The notes beneath the pieces were generated by a model. It was not told where the DNA came from, made no database searches, and worked only from the letters and a program-made list of their open reading frames with translations. Below are positions 23,902-32,726 of a stretch of DNA of 64,000 nucleotides, piece after piece; within the stretch, counting starts at the first letter, position 1; each line of letters begins with the position of its first letter. Position numbers and translations under genes: made by a program. Source of the stretch: Marinicrinis sediminis (GTDB lineage Bacteria; Bacillota; Bacilli; Paenibacillales; KCTC-33676); the NCBI RefSeq assembly GCF_042685085.1, contig NZ_JBHUMM010000012.1:1-64000 (forward strand). Direction: 5' to 3'.

Positions 23902-26403
23902 TCAACTCACGGTGCGAGGACGCTCAATGCGCTTGAACCCAGGCCAGCGGAAGGTCGCCCATTCCGGCTTGTATTTCTCCACCTTGGCCACGATCACGGT
24001 CATGTCATCGTGAATACTGCCATGGTGATGACGTACTACCTGCTCCAGCAGGCAATCAGCAATCTCCTGGGGCTCCTCTGCCTTCATCTCCTGAATCACC
24101 CTTTTCATCCAGAGCTCCTTATTGACCGCATGACCCGGCGCATCATAGATGCCATCTGTCATCATGATCAAGGTATCCCCGGGCAGCAACTGAATATTGA
24201 CCAGTTCAACGTCAATCTCCTTGATAATGCCGACCGGCAAATTGTTGGCCTGGATTGGAATCACTTCCTGTCCACGTTTAATAAAGCTTGGCGTAGAACC
24301 AATTTTCATAAAGGTTGTATGGGCATTGTACAGATCGATCAGGGCCACATCGATCGTCGCGTACATCTCATCCGAGGAGCGAAGCAGAAGGACGGAATTG
24401 ACCGATTTGATCGCCAGTTGCTCGTCCATCCCGGACTGGAGCAGCTGCTGCAAAATATTCAGCGCGGTATGACTTTCTGTACTGGCCCGTTCCCCATTTC
24501 CCATACCATCGCTGAGTGCGACAGCGAACTTGCCGTTGCCAAGCTCTATGGTACTGAAACTGTCGCCAGACAGCAGTCCTCCCCCCTTGGCCGCACCTGC
24601 GACCCCGGTCTCTACTTCATATTCCTTGGCAGAACCGAAGGTAACGGTATAATATCCGCTTTTCCCCTCATTACTTTCCTCCTTTTTGACCGCGATGTTC
24701 TCCGACAGAATCTCTGACAAGAGCGGTGCAATGATCTTGCGGCACTCGTCAAAGCCTCTGCGGTACTGATGGATGATTTCGATTTCCACGTTGCCTTCAT
24801 CCAGACTGATGATATCCACACTTTGGATAGACAAGCCCAGCTCCTCCAGCGCGTGGCGGATTTGCTCTTCCTGCAAAAACAGCTCCTGACCCTCCCGCTG
24901 GATTTCCTTGGCCAGATCCTCCATCACCTGAGATACGCCAAACAACTGGTCAGCTACAAGCTGACGGCTATCCTGAATCTGTCTCTTCCAGTGCTGATTA
25001 TGGCGATGCAGCTCATGCTGCTGCTTCATGAGTTCCAGTACCTGAGGCAGCTTCACACACGATTTCTCCCAGCTGGGTGGAAGTGCTTTTTCTGAACAGG
25101 ACGGATTCTCCTCAATCATCGTGATCATATCCGTCATGAGCCTGTAGGTCTGATAAAACCGGTCTTCCCAGCATTGCTTTTGCCGCCAGCAGGTCGCGCA
25201 GCTTTTCTCGGCGACACCATTCATGAAATGACCCATTTCCTCATCCGTCTTCCCCTGTGCTTGTGCCATCGGGGAAAAGCTGGTGGAGAGCTGGCGAAAC
25301 ACTTCTGAAAATTGCCGGACTCGATCCGCGGTCACATCCCGCACCCGTTTGGCATAATCATGCTGGGACTTGACGTGCTCCTGCGTACCGGGTATGTATC
25401 TGGCAATCATATGAACAAGCCCTTTCGGCGTTAGCAGAAAAAGAGCAATGGCACTAAACGACTCCCAGGCAGACTGCATGAATGCGCCTGTGCTGCCCAA
25501 GTAAAGGGACAAGATAGACGTTCCGAGCAGCAGTCCAAACGCGACGGCGAGACGCTTGCCCTCTCTGAGGAGGCCAGCAAGCATACCGGAAAAAGCCAGG
25601 ACGCTCATCTGGTAAATGGCATCCACACTGGCCAGACTGAGAATGAGTCCGGTAATCACCCCGACCGAGGCTCCGATCGGCGCACCCCCGACAAAGGCGA
25701 ACACGAGAATCAGGTAGCGGGACAGAATATTCTCGGCTGACATATCCCCGACAAACCAGCCGACGGTACCGGTCATCATCGAGGCCAGCAGGATCATCAG
25801 ACAGATGATCTCTTCGCTGCGCAGCTGATAATTGGATTTCTTCATCGTAAATACAGGCAGGGACTGCATGAAAATCAAGGTCAGAATGAAACTTAGCCCT
25901 GCTTCGACTGCGCCCATGGTGAGGATATACCAGGAAAAGGACTGTGCAACAATTCCGGCAAACAAACTCACCGTAAAGGAAGAAACAAAGACAAGCAGCG
26001 GAGCTTGAGCCAGATCACCCTGCCTCCCTTTCTCCAGGCCTTTCTGAATGCCATAGAACAGCACCACACTGGCCAGGGAACCCATCATGTCCGGTGAATA
26101 GGCGAGCAGTTGACCACTCATCAATGCCGCGAATACCCAATAGCGAATATCGGGCCGCATAAAGTAAATGACAGCAAAATAGGGAAGCAGAAAAGGAGAC
26201 AGCTCGTCCAAAATCATGGCACGTCCTAACAGAAACGCCGTGCCGATCAGGATCATATCCACCCTCTTCGCAATCATCCCCTGTATGAAACGATGTTGCC
26301 TTCCTTTCTCGATTCCGTTTTCCAGCCAGCCTTTCTTCCCTTTCATCCCCATCTTGTCAGGAAGCCACTTCCCGACGCGCTTGAAAATTTGTCGTGTAAG
26401 CAT
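23902..26403 (-). CDS. spoIIE: Stage II sporulation protein E (SpoIIE phosphatase)
   Basis: Dephosphorylates the anti-sigma-F antagonist SpoIIAA in the forespore and helps place the polar septum. 833 residues: ten predicted membrane segments in the first about 330, a central region with a cysteine pair (SCATCWRQKQC), and a C-terminal PP2C domain with metal aspartates in DGMGNGE (632-638), MMTDG (about 750) and DDMTV (about 799). Length matches the B. subtilis protein (827). Its promoter is of the Spo0A type. Confidence 0.97.
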   Translation of the reverse strand: MLTRQIFKRVGKWLPDKMGMKGKKGWLENGIEKGRQHRFIQGMIAKRVDMILIGTAFLLGRAMILDELSPFLLPYFAVIYFMRPDIRYWVFAALMSGQLLAYSPDMMGSLASVVLFYGIQKGLEKGRQGDLAQAPLLVFVSSFTVSLFAGIVAQSFSWYILTMGAVEAGLSFILTLIFMQSLPVFTMKKSNYQLRSEEIICLMILLASMMTGTVGWFVGDMSAENILSRYLILVFAFVGGAPIGASVGVITGLILSLASVDAIYQMSVLAFSGMLAGLLREGKRLAVAFGLLLGTSILSLYLGSTGAFMQSAWESFSAIALFLLTPKGLVHMIARYIPGTQEHVKSQHDYAKRVRDVTADRVRQFSEVFRQLSTSFSPMAQAQGKTDEEMGHFMNGVAEKSCATCWRQKQCWEDRFYQTYRLMTDMITMIEENPSCSEKALPPSWEKSCVKLPQVLELMKQQHELHRHNQHWKRQIQDSRQLVADQLFGVSQVMEDLAKEIQREGQELFLQEEQIRHALEELGLSIQSVDIISLDEGNVEIEIIHQYRRGFDECRKIIAPLLSEILSENIAVKKEESNEGKSGYYTVTFGSAKEYEVETGVAGAAKGGGLLSGDSFSTIELGNGKFAVALSDGMGNGERASTESHTALNILQQLLQSGMDEQLAIKSVNSVLLLRSSDEMYATIDVALIDLYNAHTTFMKIGSTPSFIKRGQEVIPIQANNLPVGIIKEIDVELVNIQLLPGDTLIMMTDGIYDAPGHAVNKELWMKRVIQEMKAEEPQEIADCLLEQVVRHHHGSIHDDMTVIVAKVEKYKPEWATFRWPGFKRIERPRTVS

Positions 26404-26442
26404 TCCGTTTCAGACACCACCTATCCGTATTCGAGTGAGTCT

Positions 26443-26509
26443 ATTATATGGGGAATCTCTCATAAAGTTTGTCAGAATGAGTTGGTAGAATCAAAAAAGT
26501 TTACGACAA
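26443..26509 (-). promoter_or_regulatory. Spo0A-type spoIIE promoter
   Basis: CTGACA (26470-26475) and TATAAT (26443-26448) are separated by 21 nt, an abnormal sigma-A spacing that is characteristic of the Spo0A-activated spoIIE and spoIIG promoters in B. subtilis. A Spo0A-box-like TTGTCGTAA (26501-26509, minus strand) lies about 30 nt upstream of the -35 box, and a second imperfect one overlaps the -35. Confidence 0.78.
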
Positions 26510-26541
26510 GATCCTTGAAAAACCGGACAGGTTGCCGAAAT

Positions 26542-26567
26542 AAAAAAACCGCCTCGATTCGAAGCGG
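26542..26567 (-). terminator. Terminator hairpin upstream of spoIIE
   Basis: A CCGC/GCGG-based stem (26549-26567) is followed by seven Ts on the minus strand. It lies about 165 nt beyond the likely yabR terminator, so it must end some other transcript or act as a second barrier before the spoIIE promoter. Confidence 0.7.
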
Positions 26568-26731
26568 AGAAAGGTGTATGCAAGCTGTTTCTTCTATTTT
26601 GGTGCCATGTCTGCTCCTGGATGCACGCACAGACAGGGGCAAATATTCAGCAACGCTGTCGAGGAAGCAATGATCAGGGACGAAGTCGACAAAATCTGGT
26701 GCCTCACCCGGAGGCAACAAAACTGAAAATG
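26568..26731 (-). other. Structured intergenic segment, possible small RNA
   Basis: Between two terminators the minus strand can form a TGCCTC/GAGGCA hairpin (near 26700-26716) and a longer imperfect stem pairing TGCC..TGTCTG with CAGACATGGCA (about 26600-26645). No start-codon frame looks protein-like and no tRNA is seen, although B. subtilis has tRNA genes at the corresponding place. A clear promoter was not found. Confidence 0.3.
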
Positions 26732-26763
26732 AAAAACGCACCGGGATTTTCATTCCGATGCGC
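26732..26763 (-). terminator. Terminator after yabR
   Basis: Arms 26737-26744 and 26755-26762 pair (one wobble) and are followed by a run of five Ts on the minus strand, about 30 nt after the yabR stop. Confidence 0.7.
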
Positions 26764-26794
26764 ATTAACCTTCATATGTGAAAAGATCACGAGG

Positions 26795-27244
26795 TTAAGA
26801 TCGACGTGCGCCTCTTCCCCCTCGTTTACCTTCCGTATTTTTCTTCAACGAGGACATTTTCTCTTCGCTGTCCTTCAAAAACTTGGACACTTTGTCCTCA
26901 AAACTTTGGCCTCTCTGGAAGCCCTGACCTCTGGAATAGCCCTGTCCCTTCGGACGATCAAAGTCACGTCTAGGTCGGTCTGTCCGTGGGGGCCTAGTTT
27001 CAACAGGCTTATCCACTGCTTTTCGGATCGATAATCCGATTTTCCCGTCCTTATCAACGTTGATCACCTTGACGGTAACCGTATCGTTCACTTTCAGATG
27101 ATCGTTTACATCTTTCACATAATTATCTGCAATTTCCGAAATGTGGACAAGTCCAGTCACTCCTCCTGGTAGCTCAACGAAAGCCCCAAAATTTGTGATG
27201 CCTGTAACCTTGCCTTCAAGTTTGCTGCCCACTTCAATTGACAT
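26795..27244 (-). CDS. yabR: S1 RNA-binding domain protein
   Basis: 149 residues. The N-terminal 70 form an S1 domain (EGKVTGITNFGAFVELPGGVTGLVHISEI), similar to polynucleotide phosphorylase and ribosomal S1 repeats. The tail is basic and Arg/Gly-rich (RPPRTDRPRRDFDRPKG and GGRGARRS), typical of general stress protein 13 relatives. It probably binds RNA or ribosomes; the precise role is unknown. AAGGAGGAG lies upstream. Confidence 0.93.
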   Translation of the reverse strand: MSIEVGSKLEGKVTGITNFGAFVELPGGVTGLVHISEIADNYVKDVNDHLKVNDTVTVKVINVDKDGKIGLSIRKAVDKPVETRPPRTDRPRRDFDRPKGQGYSRGQGFQRGQSFEDKVSKFLKDSEEKMSSLKKNTEGKRGGRGARRS

Positions 27245-27327
27245 AAACCTAATTGCTCCTCCTTAAACGTAACCTTTAGTAGTTGGGAGTTCCAAATCTT
27301 CAACGAACAAAGACTCGGGCTATGCCG

Positions 27328-27356
27328 ATTATACCCCGAACCGCATATGAGGTCAA
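27328..27356 (-). promoter_or_regulatory. Sigma-A promoter for yabR
   Basis: TTGACC (27351-27356) and TATAAT (27328-27333) with 17 nt spacing, immediately after the divIC stop. The leader is about 75 nt. Confidence 0.75.
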
Positions 27357-27367
27357 TACGCAACCGA

Positions 27368-27679
27368 CTATTTGCTTTCAATGAATAGGGTTTCTCCCGG
27401 TCTCACCATATGATGCTCCTTGCGAAGAATCTGTTCAATGTATTCCGGATCGTTCAGCTTTTCGATATCCTCGTGAAGTTGCTCATTCTTGGCTTGAAGC
27501 TCGGAGAGCTTTTCCTCCAGTTGCGATAGACGAGCCTGGCTGGCGTTAATATTTCCGGTCTGGTGCCAAAAAGTCATGCCTGCCCACACCAAAAATACAG
27601 AAAGCACAAACAGGAGCAAGCGAAACCTTCTTTTTGCCCCTTTTCTTCTTGCGGAAGTTTGTACACTTTCACGCCCCAT
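27368..27679 (-). CDS. divIC: Cell division protein DivIC (FtsB-like)
   Basis: 103 residues: a basic cytoplasmic N terminus, one membrane segment (about 17-38, RLLLFVLSVFLVWAGMTF), an extracellular coiled coil (SQLEEKLSELQAKNEQL) and a short C-terminal domain. It forms the division complex with FtsL and DivIB. The ATG at 27679 has AGGAGGGG upstream; the same frame is open further 5' but that is the complement of yabQ. It is 14 nt after yabQ. Confidence 0.94.
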   Translation of the reverse strand: MGRESVQTSARRKGAKRRFRLLLFVLSVFLVWAGMTFWHQTGNINASQARLSQLEEKLSELQAKNEQLHEDIEKLNDPEYIEQILRKEHHMVRPGETLFIESK

Positions 27680-27693
27680 AACGGCCCCTCCTA

Positions 27694-28272
27694 TTATTCT
27701 TTGGACTTCATCCAGTTTCGCAAGGCAACGGTTATCTTTGTCACGGCATGGATGCTGAACTGTACCAACCTCCATCGAAGGATGGGCGCACACAACCATC
27801 GAACCAATCTCCACAATGGATATCCTAATTGTAGCATAATTTTTACAATGTACATAGTGATCCCGATAACGATTCCGATGATAAACTTCAATAGCCGATA
27901 GCAGCCTATCAGCGGTTTGATCACGATCTGCCTGAACAGCATCACCAGAATCTGAATCGTTCTTCTGACCAGGTGAATGAGGAGTAAAGTCATTCGCTGC
28001 ACGAGCTGACTGCAGCCGTAATGGTACGCAACGGTTCCTGCGGCCAGTGCCAGAAAAATATATACCCTGACTTGTCCATGATTGGTGATGGCGAGCATCT
28101 GAAAAACAAACAGGCCCGACAAGACCCAATAGCACAGATCCAGCACCGGGATCAGCCAGCGCTTAAAGCGAAGCTGCGAGGAGGTCACACGATACATATC
28201 AAATACCATACCCATGATGACACCACTCATAAACATCATGAGCAAGGTCATCAATTGTGTATGCAGACTCAC
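27694..28272 (-). CDS. yabQ: Spore cortex protein YabQ
   Basis: 192 residues, highly hydrophobic and basic, with about five or six membrane segments (LMTLLMMFMSGVIMGMVFDMY at the start, then VLDLCYWVLSGLFVFQML and IIGIVIGITMYIV). YabQ is a mother-cell membrane protein needed for cortex formation in B. subtilis. It overlaps yabP by 4 nt. Confidence 0.93.
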   Translation of the reverse strand: MSLHTQLMTLLMMFMSGVIMGMVFDMYRVTSSQLRFKRWLIPVLDLCYWVLSGLFVFQMLAITNHGQVRVYIFLALAAGTVAYHYGCSQLVQRMTLLLIHLVRRTIQILVMLFRQIVIKPLIGCYRLLKFIIGIVIGITMYIVKIMLQLGYPLWRLVRWLCAPILRWRLVQFSIHAVTKITVALRNWMKSKE

Positions 28273-28550
28273 TTGAACAGCTTACTCAAAAAACCTTTGG
28301 AGGCTTTTTGATTGGCGGAGTCCAGATAGGCCATGGTATGCATATAGCCTTCTATCGCCACCAGACCCTGCTCCAGATTCAGATTTTTGATATGCAGATT
28401 CTGGCCGGTAATCGCCAGGTATCCGCACTCTGTTTCGAGCAAGAACTCCTCGCTGTCAAAGCTCTCCACATTGAGTACCCCTGAGATTTCCATCAACTTC
28501 CGATTGAGCATCTTTACTTCCTGTCTCTTCGTTTTTCCTTGTTCCATCAT
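28269..28550 (-). CDS. yabP: Sporulation protein YabP
   Basis: 93 residues of the YabP/YqfC family, with a central beta-rich stretch (VESFDSEEFLLETECGYLAI, then GQNLHIKNLNLEQG). It is made in the mother cell under sigma-E in B. subtilis. AAGGAGGGG precedes the tandem ATG. A CATATCGT about 25 nt upstream could be a sigma-E -10, but the match is poor. Confidence 0.93.
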   Translation of the reverse strand: MMEQGKTKRQEVKMLNRKLMEISGVLNVESFDSEEFLLETECGYLAITGQNLHIKNLNLEQGLVAIEGYMHTMAYLDSANQKASKGFLSKLFK

Positions 28551-28606
28551 AGCCTGTACCCCTCCTTACTTCTACGATATGGAGAGGATCGGCAAATTAG
28601 AACCAA

Positions 28607-28639
28607 GAAAAAAGACTTGCCTCGTAAAGGCAAGTCTTT
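28607..28639 (-). terminator. Terminator after rqcP
   Basis: A perfect 11-bp stem (28611-28621 and 28629-28639) with a T-rich tail on the minus strand, 47 nt after the rqcP stop. It separates HU-rqcP from yabP-yabQ-divIC. Confidence 0.88.
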
Positions 28640-28685
28640 ATGTCGTGCTGCAATTCACTGTTAGCCTATGTGTACCTACAGCTGT

Positions 28686-28958
28686 TTACCATTCTGTCTC
28701 ATTCTTGCGACTCTCTTCTTTGAGAATCGTATACATGCCGGCAGCCTCATCCTTCTTGGTCGTTTCCATGAGCTTCTCGATTCGCACAGTCATCAAGCGC
28801 TGTCCGAATTGAATGGTCAGCTCATCTCCGACCTTGACGGTACTGCTTGCCTTGGCTTCTCGTCCGTTCAGCTCGATCCGGCCCGCTTCGGAAACTTCCT
28901 TGGCTACCGTTCTGCGCTTGATCAGACGGGAAACTTTCAAGAACTTGTCCAGACGCAT
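28686..28958 (-). CDS. rqcP: S4-domain RNA-binding protein RqcP (YabO)
   Basis: 90 residues; an S4 domain from the first residue (MRLDKFLKVSRLIKRRTVAKE, then GRIELNGREAKASSTVKVGDEL). In B. subtilis RqcP works with RqcH to add alanine tails to stalled nascent chains on the 50S subunit. It is related to Hsp15 (HslR). Its ATG shares one base with the HU stop (TAATG), indicating translational coupling. Confidence 0.94.
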   Translation of the reverse strand: MRLDKFLKVSRLIKRRTVAKEVSEAGRIELNGREAKASSTVKVGDELTIQFGQRLMTVRIEKLMETTKKDEAAGMYTILKEESRKNETEW

Positions 28959-29230
28959 TACTTTACAGCTTCTTTAAGCTTGTTCCCAGCTTTGAATGCA
29001 GGTACAGTTGTTTCAGGAATGGTGATTTCTTTTCCTGTTTGAGGGTTGCGACCGGTACGTCCGGAGCGCTTGCGAGTTTCGAATGTACCGAAACCGATTA
29101 ATTGAACTTTGTCACCGCTTGCAAGTGCGTCAGTTACTTCTCCGAGGAAACCGTTGAGTACTGACTCTACATCTTTTTTGGAAAGTCCGCTTTTCGCAGC
29201 AATGTTGTTTACGAGATCTGTTTTGTTCAT
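28958..29230 (-). CDS. hup: HU family DNA-binding protein
   Basis: 90 residues, the standard HU length. The DNA-contacting arm is GRNPQTGKEITIPETTVPAFKAG, with the conserved proline at the tip. The ATG at 29230 has AGGAGG nine nt upstream; a TTG two codons earlier in the same frame is less likely. HU is not at this locus in B. subtilis (hbs is elsewhere), but it commonly precedes the S4 protein in related genera (from memory). Confidence 0.96.
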   Translation of the reverse strand: MNKTDLVNNIAAKSGLSKKDVESVLNGFLGEVTDALASGDKVQLIGFGTFETRKRSGRTGRNPQTGKEITIPETTVPAFKAGNKLKEAVK

Positions 29231-29355
29231 GTTCAATTGCCTCCTAATTCATGCTTGGCGGTGCACAGTGCCGTGCTGACCGCGATCGTATTGGCTTTCG
29301 TTTTCTTATATTCTTCTTTTGCGAGGAAATTCCTTCTATTTAGACAAAGTTTTTT

Positions 29356-30843
29356 TTAGAAACGGTGTTTTTTTGCCTGCTGCCACAAGGATTCCATCTC
29401 AGCAAGCTGGACAGAAGCGGTTGTTTTGCCGGCTTGCTCCAGCTCTTTCTCGATATACTGAAACCGCTGAATGAATTTTTGATTGGTTAGTCCCAGCGCC
29501 TCTTCCGGGTCAATCTTCAGCATTCTCGCTGCATTGACAACCGCAAACAGGACATCACCGAGCTCTTTCTTCATCTCTTGCTTATCATTTCCAAGGAGAC
29601 TGGCTTTAAGCTCCTCAATTTCCTCATTGATTTTGTCGAATACCGGATCAACCTGTGGCCAGTCGAATCCCACTCTCGCTGCCTTTTTCTGAATGGCTAC
29701 CGCTTTATACAGAGACGGCAGGCCGGAGGGGATGCCGCTTAGGGCAGAGGCTGGGGACATCTGTCCCTTCTGCTCCTTCTCCTGCTTCTTGATGGCCTCC
29801 CAATTTTCAAGAGCACGCTCCGCATCTTCAGCCGCGATATCTCCAAATACATGGGGATGACGGCGGATCAGCTTTTCGTTAATGCCAGCGAGCACATCCC
29901 AGATCGTAAAGCTGCCTGTCTCTGCTTCCATCTGTGCGTGCATGATCACTTGCAGCATCAGATCTCCGAGCTCTTCCTCCATGCCTTGTACATCTTCTTC
30001 GTCTATCGCTTCGATGACTTCATAGGCCTCTTCAATCAGATTCTTGCGGATGCTTTGATGAGTTTGTTCCTGATCCCACGGACAACCTTCCGGTGAACGC
30101 AATATGTTCACGATACGGACCAATTGCGAAAAAGTGCGGCGAAGAACCGCTCCGTCATCCGATTTGGGCACATAGACGAGACTTCGATTGCCAAAGCTTT
30201 GCCGGTCAAGCTCATACAACGGGACGTTCGCAATGACCTCTTCGTCTTCGATTCCGAGTGAATGTGCCACCACAACCTGCTGATCATCCTGATACAGCTC
30301 CATGAGCGTCAGCTTGACATCGGAAGCCGTGAACCGGTCATAAACCTGGGTAATCACGGTGTGCAAATGAGGATTCAGCATGTCGCGATGGATGGTCTGC
30401 GCATCGAGCAGTTGGAATCCGTCAATCGGATCGAGCTGCAGCTTGATAAACAGTTCATCCAGAAAGCTTTCTCCACCCAGAATGGTTAACGCGATGCCCT
30501 GCTCCTCACACGCCATGCGCAATCGACGCACGACATCCTCCGCTACAGACGGATGACCCGGTACGGCATAGACGACGCTTCCCTTGCCCTGCTGTACCTG
30601 CTCCATGACATGCTTGGCTATGGCATCGTAGACTGCTTCAAACTGATCATGCTGCTCATAGAACATATCCAATGGCTGATAGGCAATACCTTCCTCATCC
30701 AGGAATCGGACGACGGGATGATCCTGGGTCCGAATCAGAAGATGGTCGGCATTGCGGATAGCCCGGTAGACACCCAGTGTGAGCGCATCGCTTGCTCCCG
30801 CTCCCAGCCCGACAATCGTAAGCCCGGGGCCTTGATTTGACAT
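29356..30843 (-). CDS. mazG: Tetrapyrrole methylase-like/MazG nucleotide pyrophosphohydrolase
   Basis: A two-part protein of 495 residues. The N-terminal half (1-225) has the SAM-dependent tetrapyrrole-methylase fold (LTIVGLGAGASDALTLG, VYAVPGHPSVAED). The C-terminal half (about 235-495) has two MazG repeats with metal-binding EExxE motifs (RSPEGCPWDQEQTH, IEEAYEVIEAI, MEEELGDLMLQV, then KKELGDVLFAVV). This is the YabN architecture; it hydrolyses nucleoside triphosphates. AAGGAGGAG precedes the ATG. Confidence 0.96.
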   Translation of the reverse strand: MSNQGPGLTIVGLGAGASDALTLGVYRAIRNADHLLIRTQDHPVVRFLDEEGIAYQPLDMFYEQHDQFEAVYDAIAKHVMEQVQQGKGSVVYAVPGHPSVAEDVVRRLRMACEEQGIALTILGGESFLDELFIKLQLDPIDGFQLLDAQTIHRDMLNPHLHTVITQVYDRFTASDVKLTLMELYQDDQQVVVAHSLGIEDEEVIANVPLYELDRQSFGNRSLVYVPKSDDGAVLRRTFSQLVRIVNILRSPEGCPWDQEQTHQSIRKNLIEEAYEVIEAIDEEDVQGMEEELGDLMLQVIMHAQMEAETGSFTIWDVLAGINEKLIRRHPHVFGDIAAEDAERALENWEAIKKQEKEQKGQMSPASALSGIPSGLPSLYKAVAIQKKAARVGFDWPQVDPVFDKINEEIEELKASLLGNDKQEMKKELGDVLFAVVNAARMLKIDPEEALGLTNQKFIQRFQYIEKELEQAGKTTASVQLAEMESLWQQAKKHRF

Positions 30844-30883
30844 GAATGCCTTCTCCTCCTTTCAGCCGCTATGTAGGTGCGTG

Positions 30884-32533
30884 CTATGGCTTCACTTTAC
30901 CCCTGCTTTGTCTAAAACGCAACCCAGGAATATGACGGATCTCTTCTGGTTCCAATCCCTTCATCGTAATCAAGACGATGACAAAGACAACCGCGCCGAT
31001 CAACACCCCGGTCAGCGAAGTCAGGGTTGCCGTGGCCCGAGCAGGCCAGCCCATTTCCAGCAAAGGCAAGAGCTGCAGCAACCATTGCCATCCCTGGAGA
31101 ACGAGCGCCATTGCAGCGACGGCGATGAGCGGAATGCCCATATCCATCTTCCATTTGAGGGTGATGGTCTGCATGCGGATCAGACTGCGGATGTTGAGGG
31201 CCGCGGCCGTTCCGAAACTCACCACGGCTGCGATGGCAGCTCCCTGAATGCCGTATACAGGCACCAGCAGGAGATTCAGTGCAACTTTCATCAAAGCGGC
31301 AATCATCAAATGCAAGGCGGGAATTCGAACGGCATCCATTCCCTGTAATACACTGGCGGTCATAATATTGGTCACACTGAACATAATGGTAAAGGCCAGA
31401 ATGCGGATGGTATCCGACCCCATCGTATTCGTATAGAACATGCCGTTAATGGGTGTAGCCAGCAAACACAGACCCACAGAAGAGGCCAAACCAACCAGCC
31501 ATGTCAGGCGCAACGCGGTCCGGGCCTGGAGCTGAACACCCCGCACAGAACCTTTGGCCCGGCTGGCTGCAATAGCTGGAACGAGCGCTACAGACATGGA
31601 ACTGAACAGCATCGCGACCATCTGGACCAGCGGCAACCCGCGTGCATAAATGCCATATTCCTTCATGGCCGCTGCCGCTGTGTACCCCTGCGCTGCAATC
31701 AGCCTCGGCATGGTGAACGTATCTGCGATGTTCAGAATCGGTACCACAATGGCACCCAGGCAAATGGGGAGTGCATATTGCGTTAGCTTGCGAATCCAGT
31801 ACTTAGAAATACGTGGACGGCTGCTCACATGCCCTAGACTTGCTGAGACGTGCTCTTCGACCTGCTGCTTGCGCCGCTGTCGGACATATTTCCGATGATA
31901 GTAGATCATCACGAGCAGTCCCGCCAATGCGCCGGTTGCAGAACCAAAGGTAGCTCCGGCTGCGACCCAATCATGACCGAAGTCGGCTTGATGAAACCAC
32001 CACAGCAGGGCCAGCATTGTCCCCACCCTGACAAACTGTTCCCATACTTGGGATGCGGCCGTCGGCACCATATTTTGCTTGCCTTGATAATAGCCTCGCA
32101 GTGCCGCCATCACCGGTACGAAGAACAAAGCCAACGATACACTCTGAATCGATCTCACCGTCTGGTCATTGCCAATGAGATAAGCGATCCCGGGTGCTCC
32201 AAAAAATAACACGGCAAAAAACAAAAGGCCGGTTCCAGTCAGGACAACAAAGGCACTCAGCAAGATGTGTCCCGTCTCTTCATCCTGTCCTTGCTGTATG
32301 GCTTCGGAGACAAATTTGGATACAGCGACTGGGAAGCCTGCTGTGGCCAAAAACAGAATCAACGTATAAAAAGGAAAAACAATCGAATAAATGCCAAACG
32401 CTTCGTCTCCGCCAATATTTTGAAGCGGCACCTTCTGCAAGACACCCAGCAGTTTGGACACGATCGCTGCAGCACCCAGAATTGCGGCACCCTTCGCCAG
32501 AGTGGAGGTTGCTGAGGAAGTTCCTCCCGCCAT
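30884..32533 (-). CDS. yabM: MATE/MOP-superfamily flippase, SpoVB/YabM type
   Basis: A polysaccharide/lipid flippase-like protein with about 14 membrane segments over 549 residues, of the PST family that includes SpoVB and MurJ. It may move a lipid-linked cell-wall or spore-cortex precursor across the membrane; the substrate is not known. The ATG at 32533 has AAAGGAG eight nt upstream; 36 further residues in frame lack family character. It lies 40 nt before mazG. Confidence 0.9.
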   Translation of the reverse strand: MAGGTSSATSTLAKGAAILGAAAIVSKLLGVLQKVPLQNIGGDEAFGIYSIVFPFYTLILFLATAGFPVAVSKFVSEAIQQGQDEETGHILLSAFVVLTGTGLLFFAVLFFGAPGIAYLIGNDQTVRSIQSVSLALFFVPVMAALRGYYQGKQNMVPTAASQVWEQFVRVGTMLALLWWFHQADFGHDWVAAGATFGSATGALAGLLVMIYYHRKYVRQRRKQQVEEHVSASLGHVSSRPRISKYWIRKLTQYALPICLGAIVVPILNIADTFTMPRLIAAQGYTAAAAMKEYGIYARGLPLVQMVAMLFSSMSVALVPAIAASRAKGSVRGVQLQARTALRLTWLVGLASSVGLCLLATPINGMFYTNTMGSDTIRILAFTIMFSVTNIMTASVLQGMDAVRIPALHLMIAALMKVALNLLLVPVYGIQGAAIAAVVSFGTAAALNIRSLIRMQTITLKWKMDMGIPLIAVAAMALVLQGWQWLLQLLPLLEMGWPARATATLTSLTGVLIGAVVFVIVLITMKGLEPEEIRHIPGLRFRQSRGKVKP

Positions 32534-32656
32534 GCTCGCATCTCCTTTCTCCACTCTCCGCGTTCTACTTTCTGATGACGACTTCCGGAACTTTTCTTTC
32601 TCCATGGTCTCCATTATATCCCAGTATGCGGCATGATGCACCGGTTGGTTGCAATA

Positions 32657-32709
32657 TAAAAGCTTCCGCTCAGTCGCTCTCTGTCCGAGAAACGCCTGCT
32701 GCGGAAGCT
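32657..32709 (-). terminator. Terminator after spoVT
   Basis: A 9-bp perfect outer stem (AGCTTCCGC with GCGGAAGCT) encloses a smaller TCTC/GAGA hairpin and is followed by TTTATATT on the minus strand, about 20 nt after the spoVT stop. Confidence 0.75.
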
Positions 32710-32726
32710 AGGTGAATGAATCCAGA

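Noticed and set aside
23860..24717. 285-codon plus-strand frame opposite spoIIE
   Set aside because: Opposite the PP2C domain of spoIIE; no family features.
26472..26765. 97-codon minus-strand frame between yabR and spoIIE
   Set aside because: Spans two terminators and the Spo0A-type region; unlikely to be translated.
26404..26794. tRNA genes as at the equivalent B. subtilis locus
   Set aside because: No cloverleaf or GGTTCGAATCC-type T arm; the GATTCGAA seen belongs to a terminator loop.
27680..28135. N-terminal extension of divIC
   Set aside because: Would lie entirely inside yabQ in another frame; the short start has AGGAGGGG and the right family length.
28551..28606. Sigma-E promoter for yabP
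   Set aside because: CATATCGT and a TCTAATT upstream only loosely fit; kept as a remark under yabP rather than a feature.
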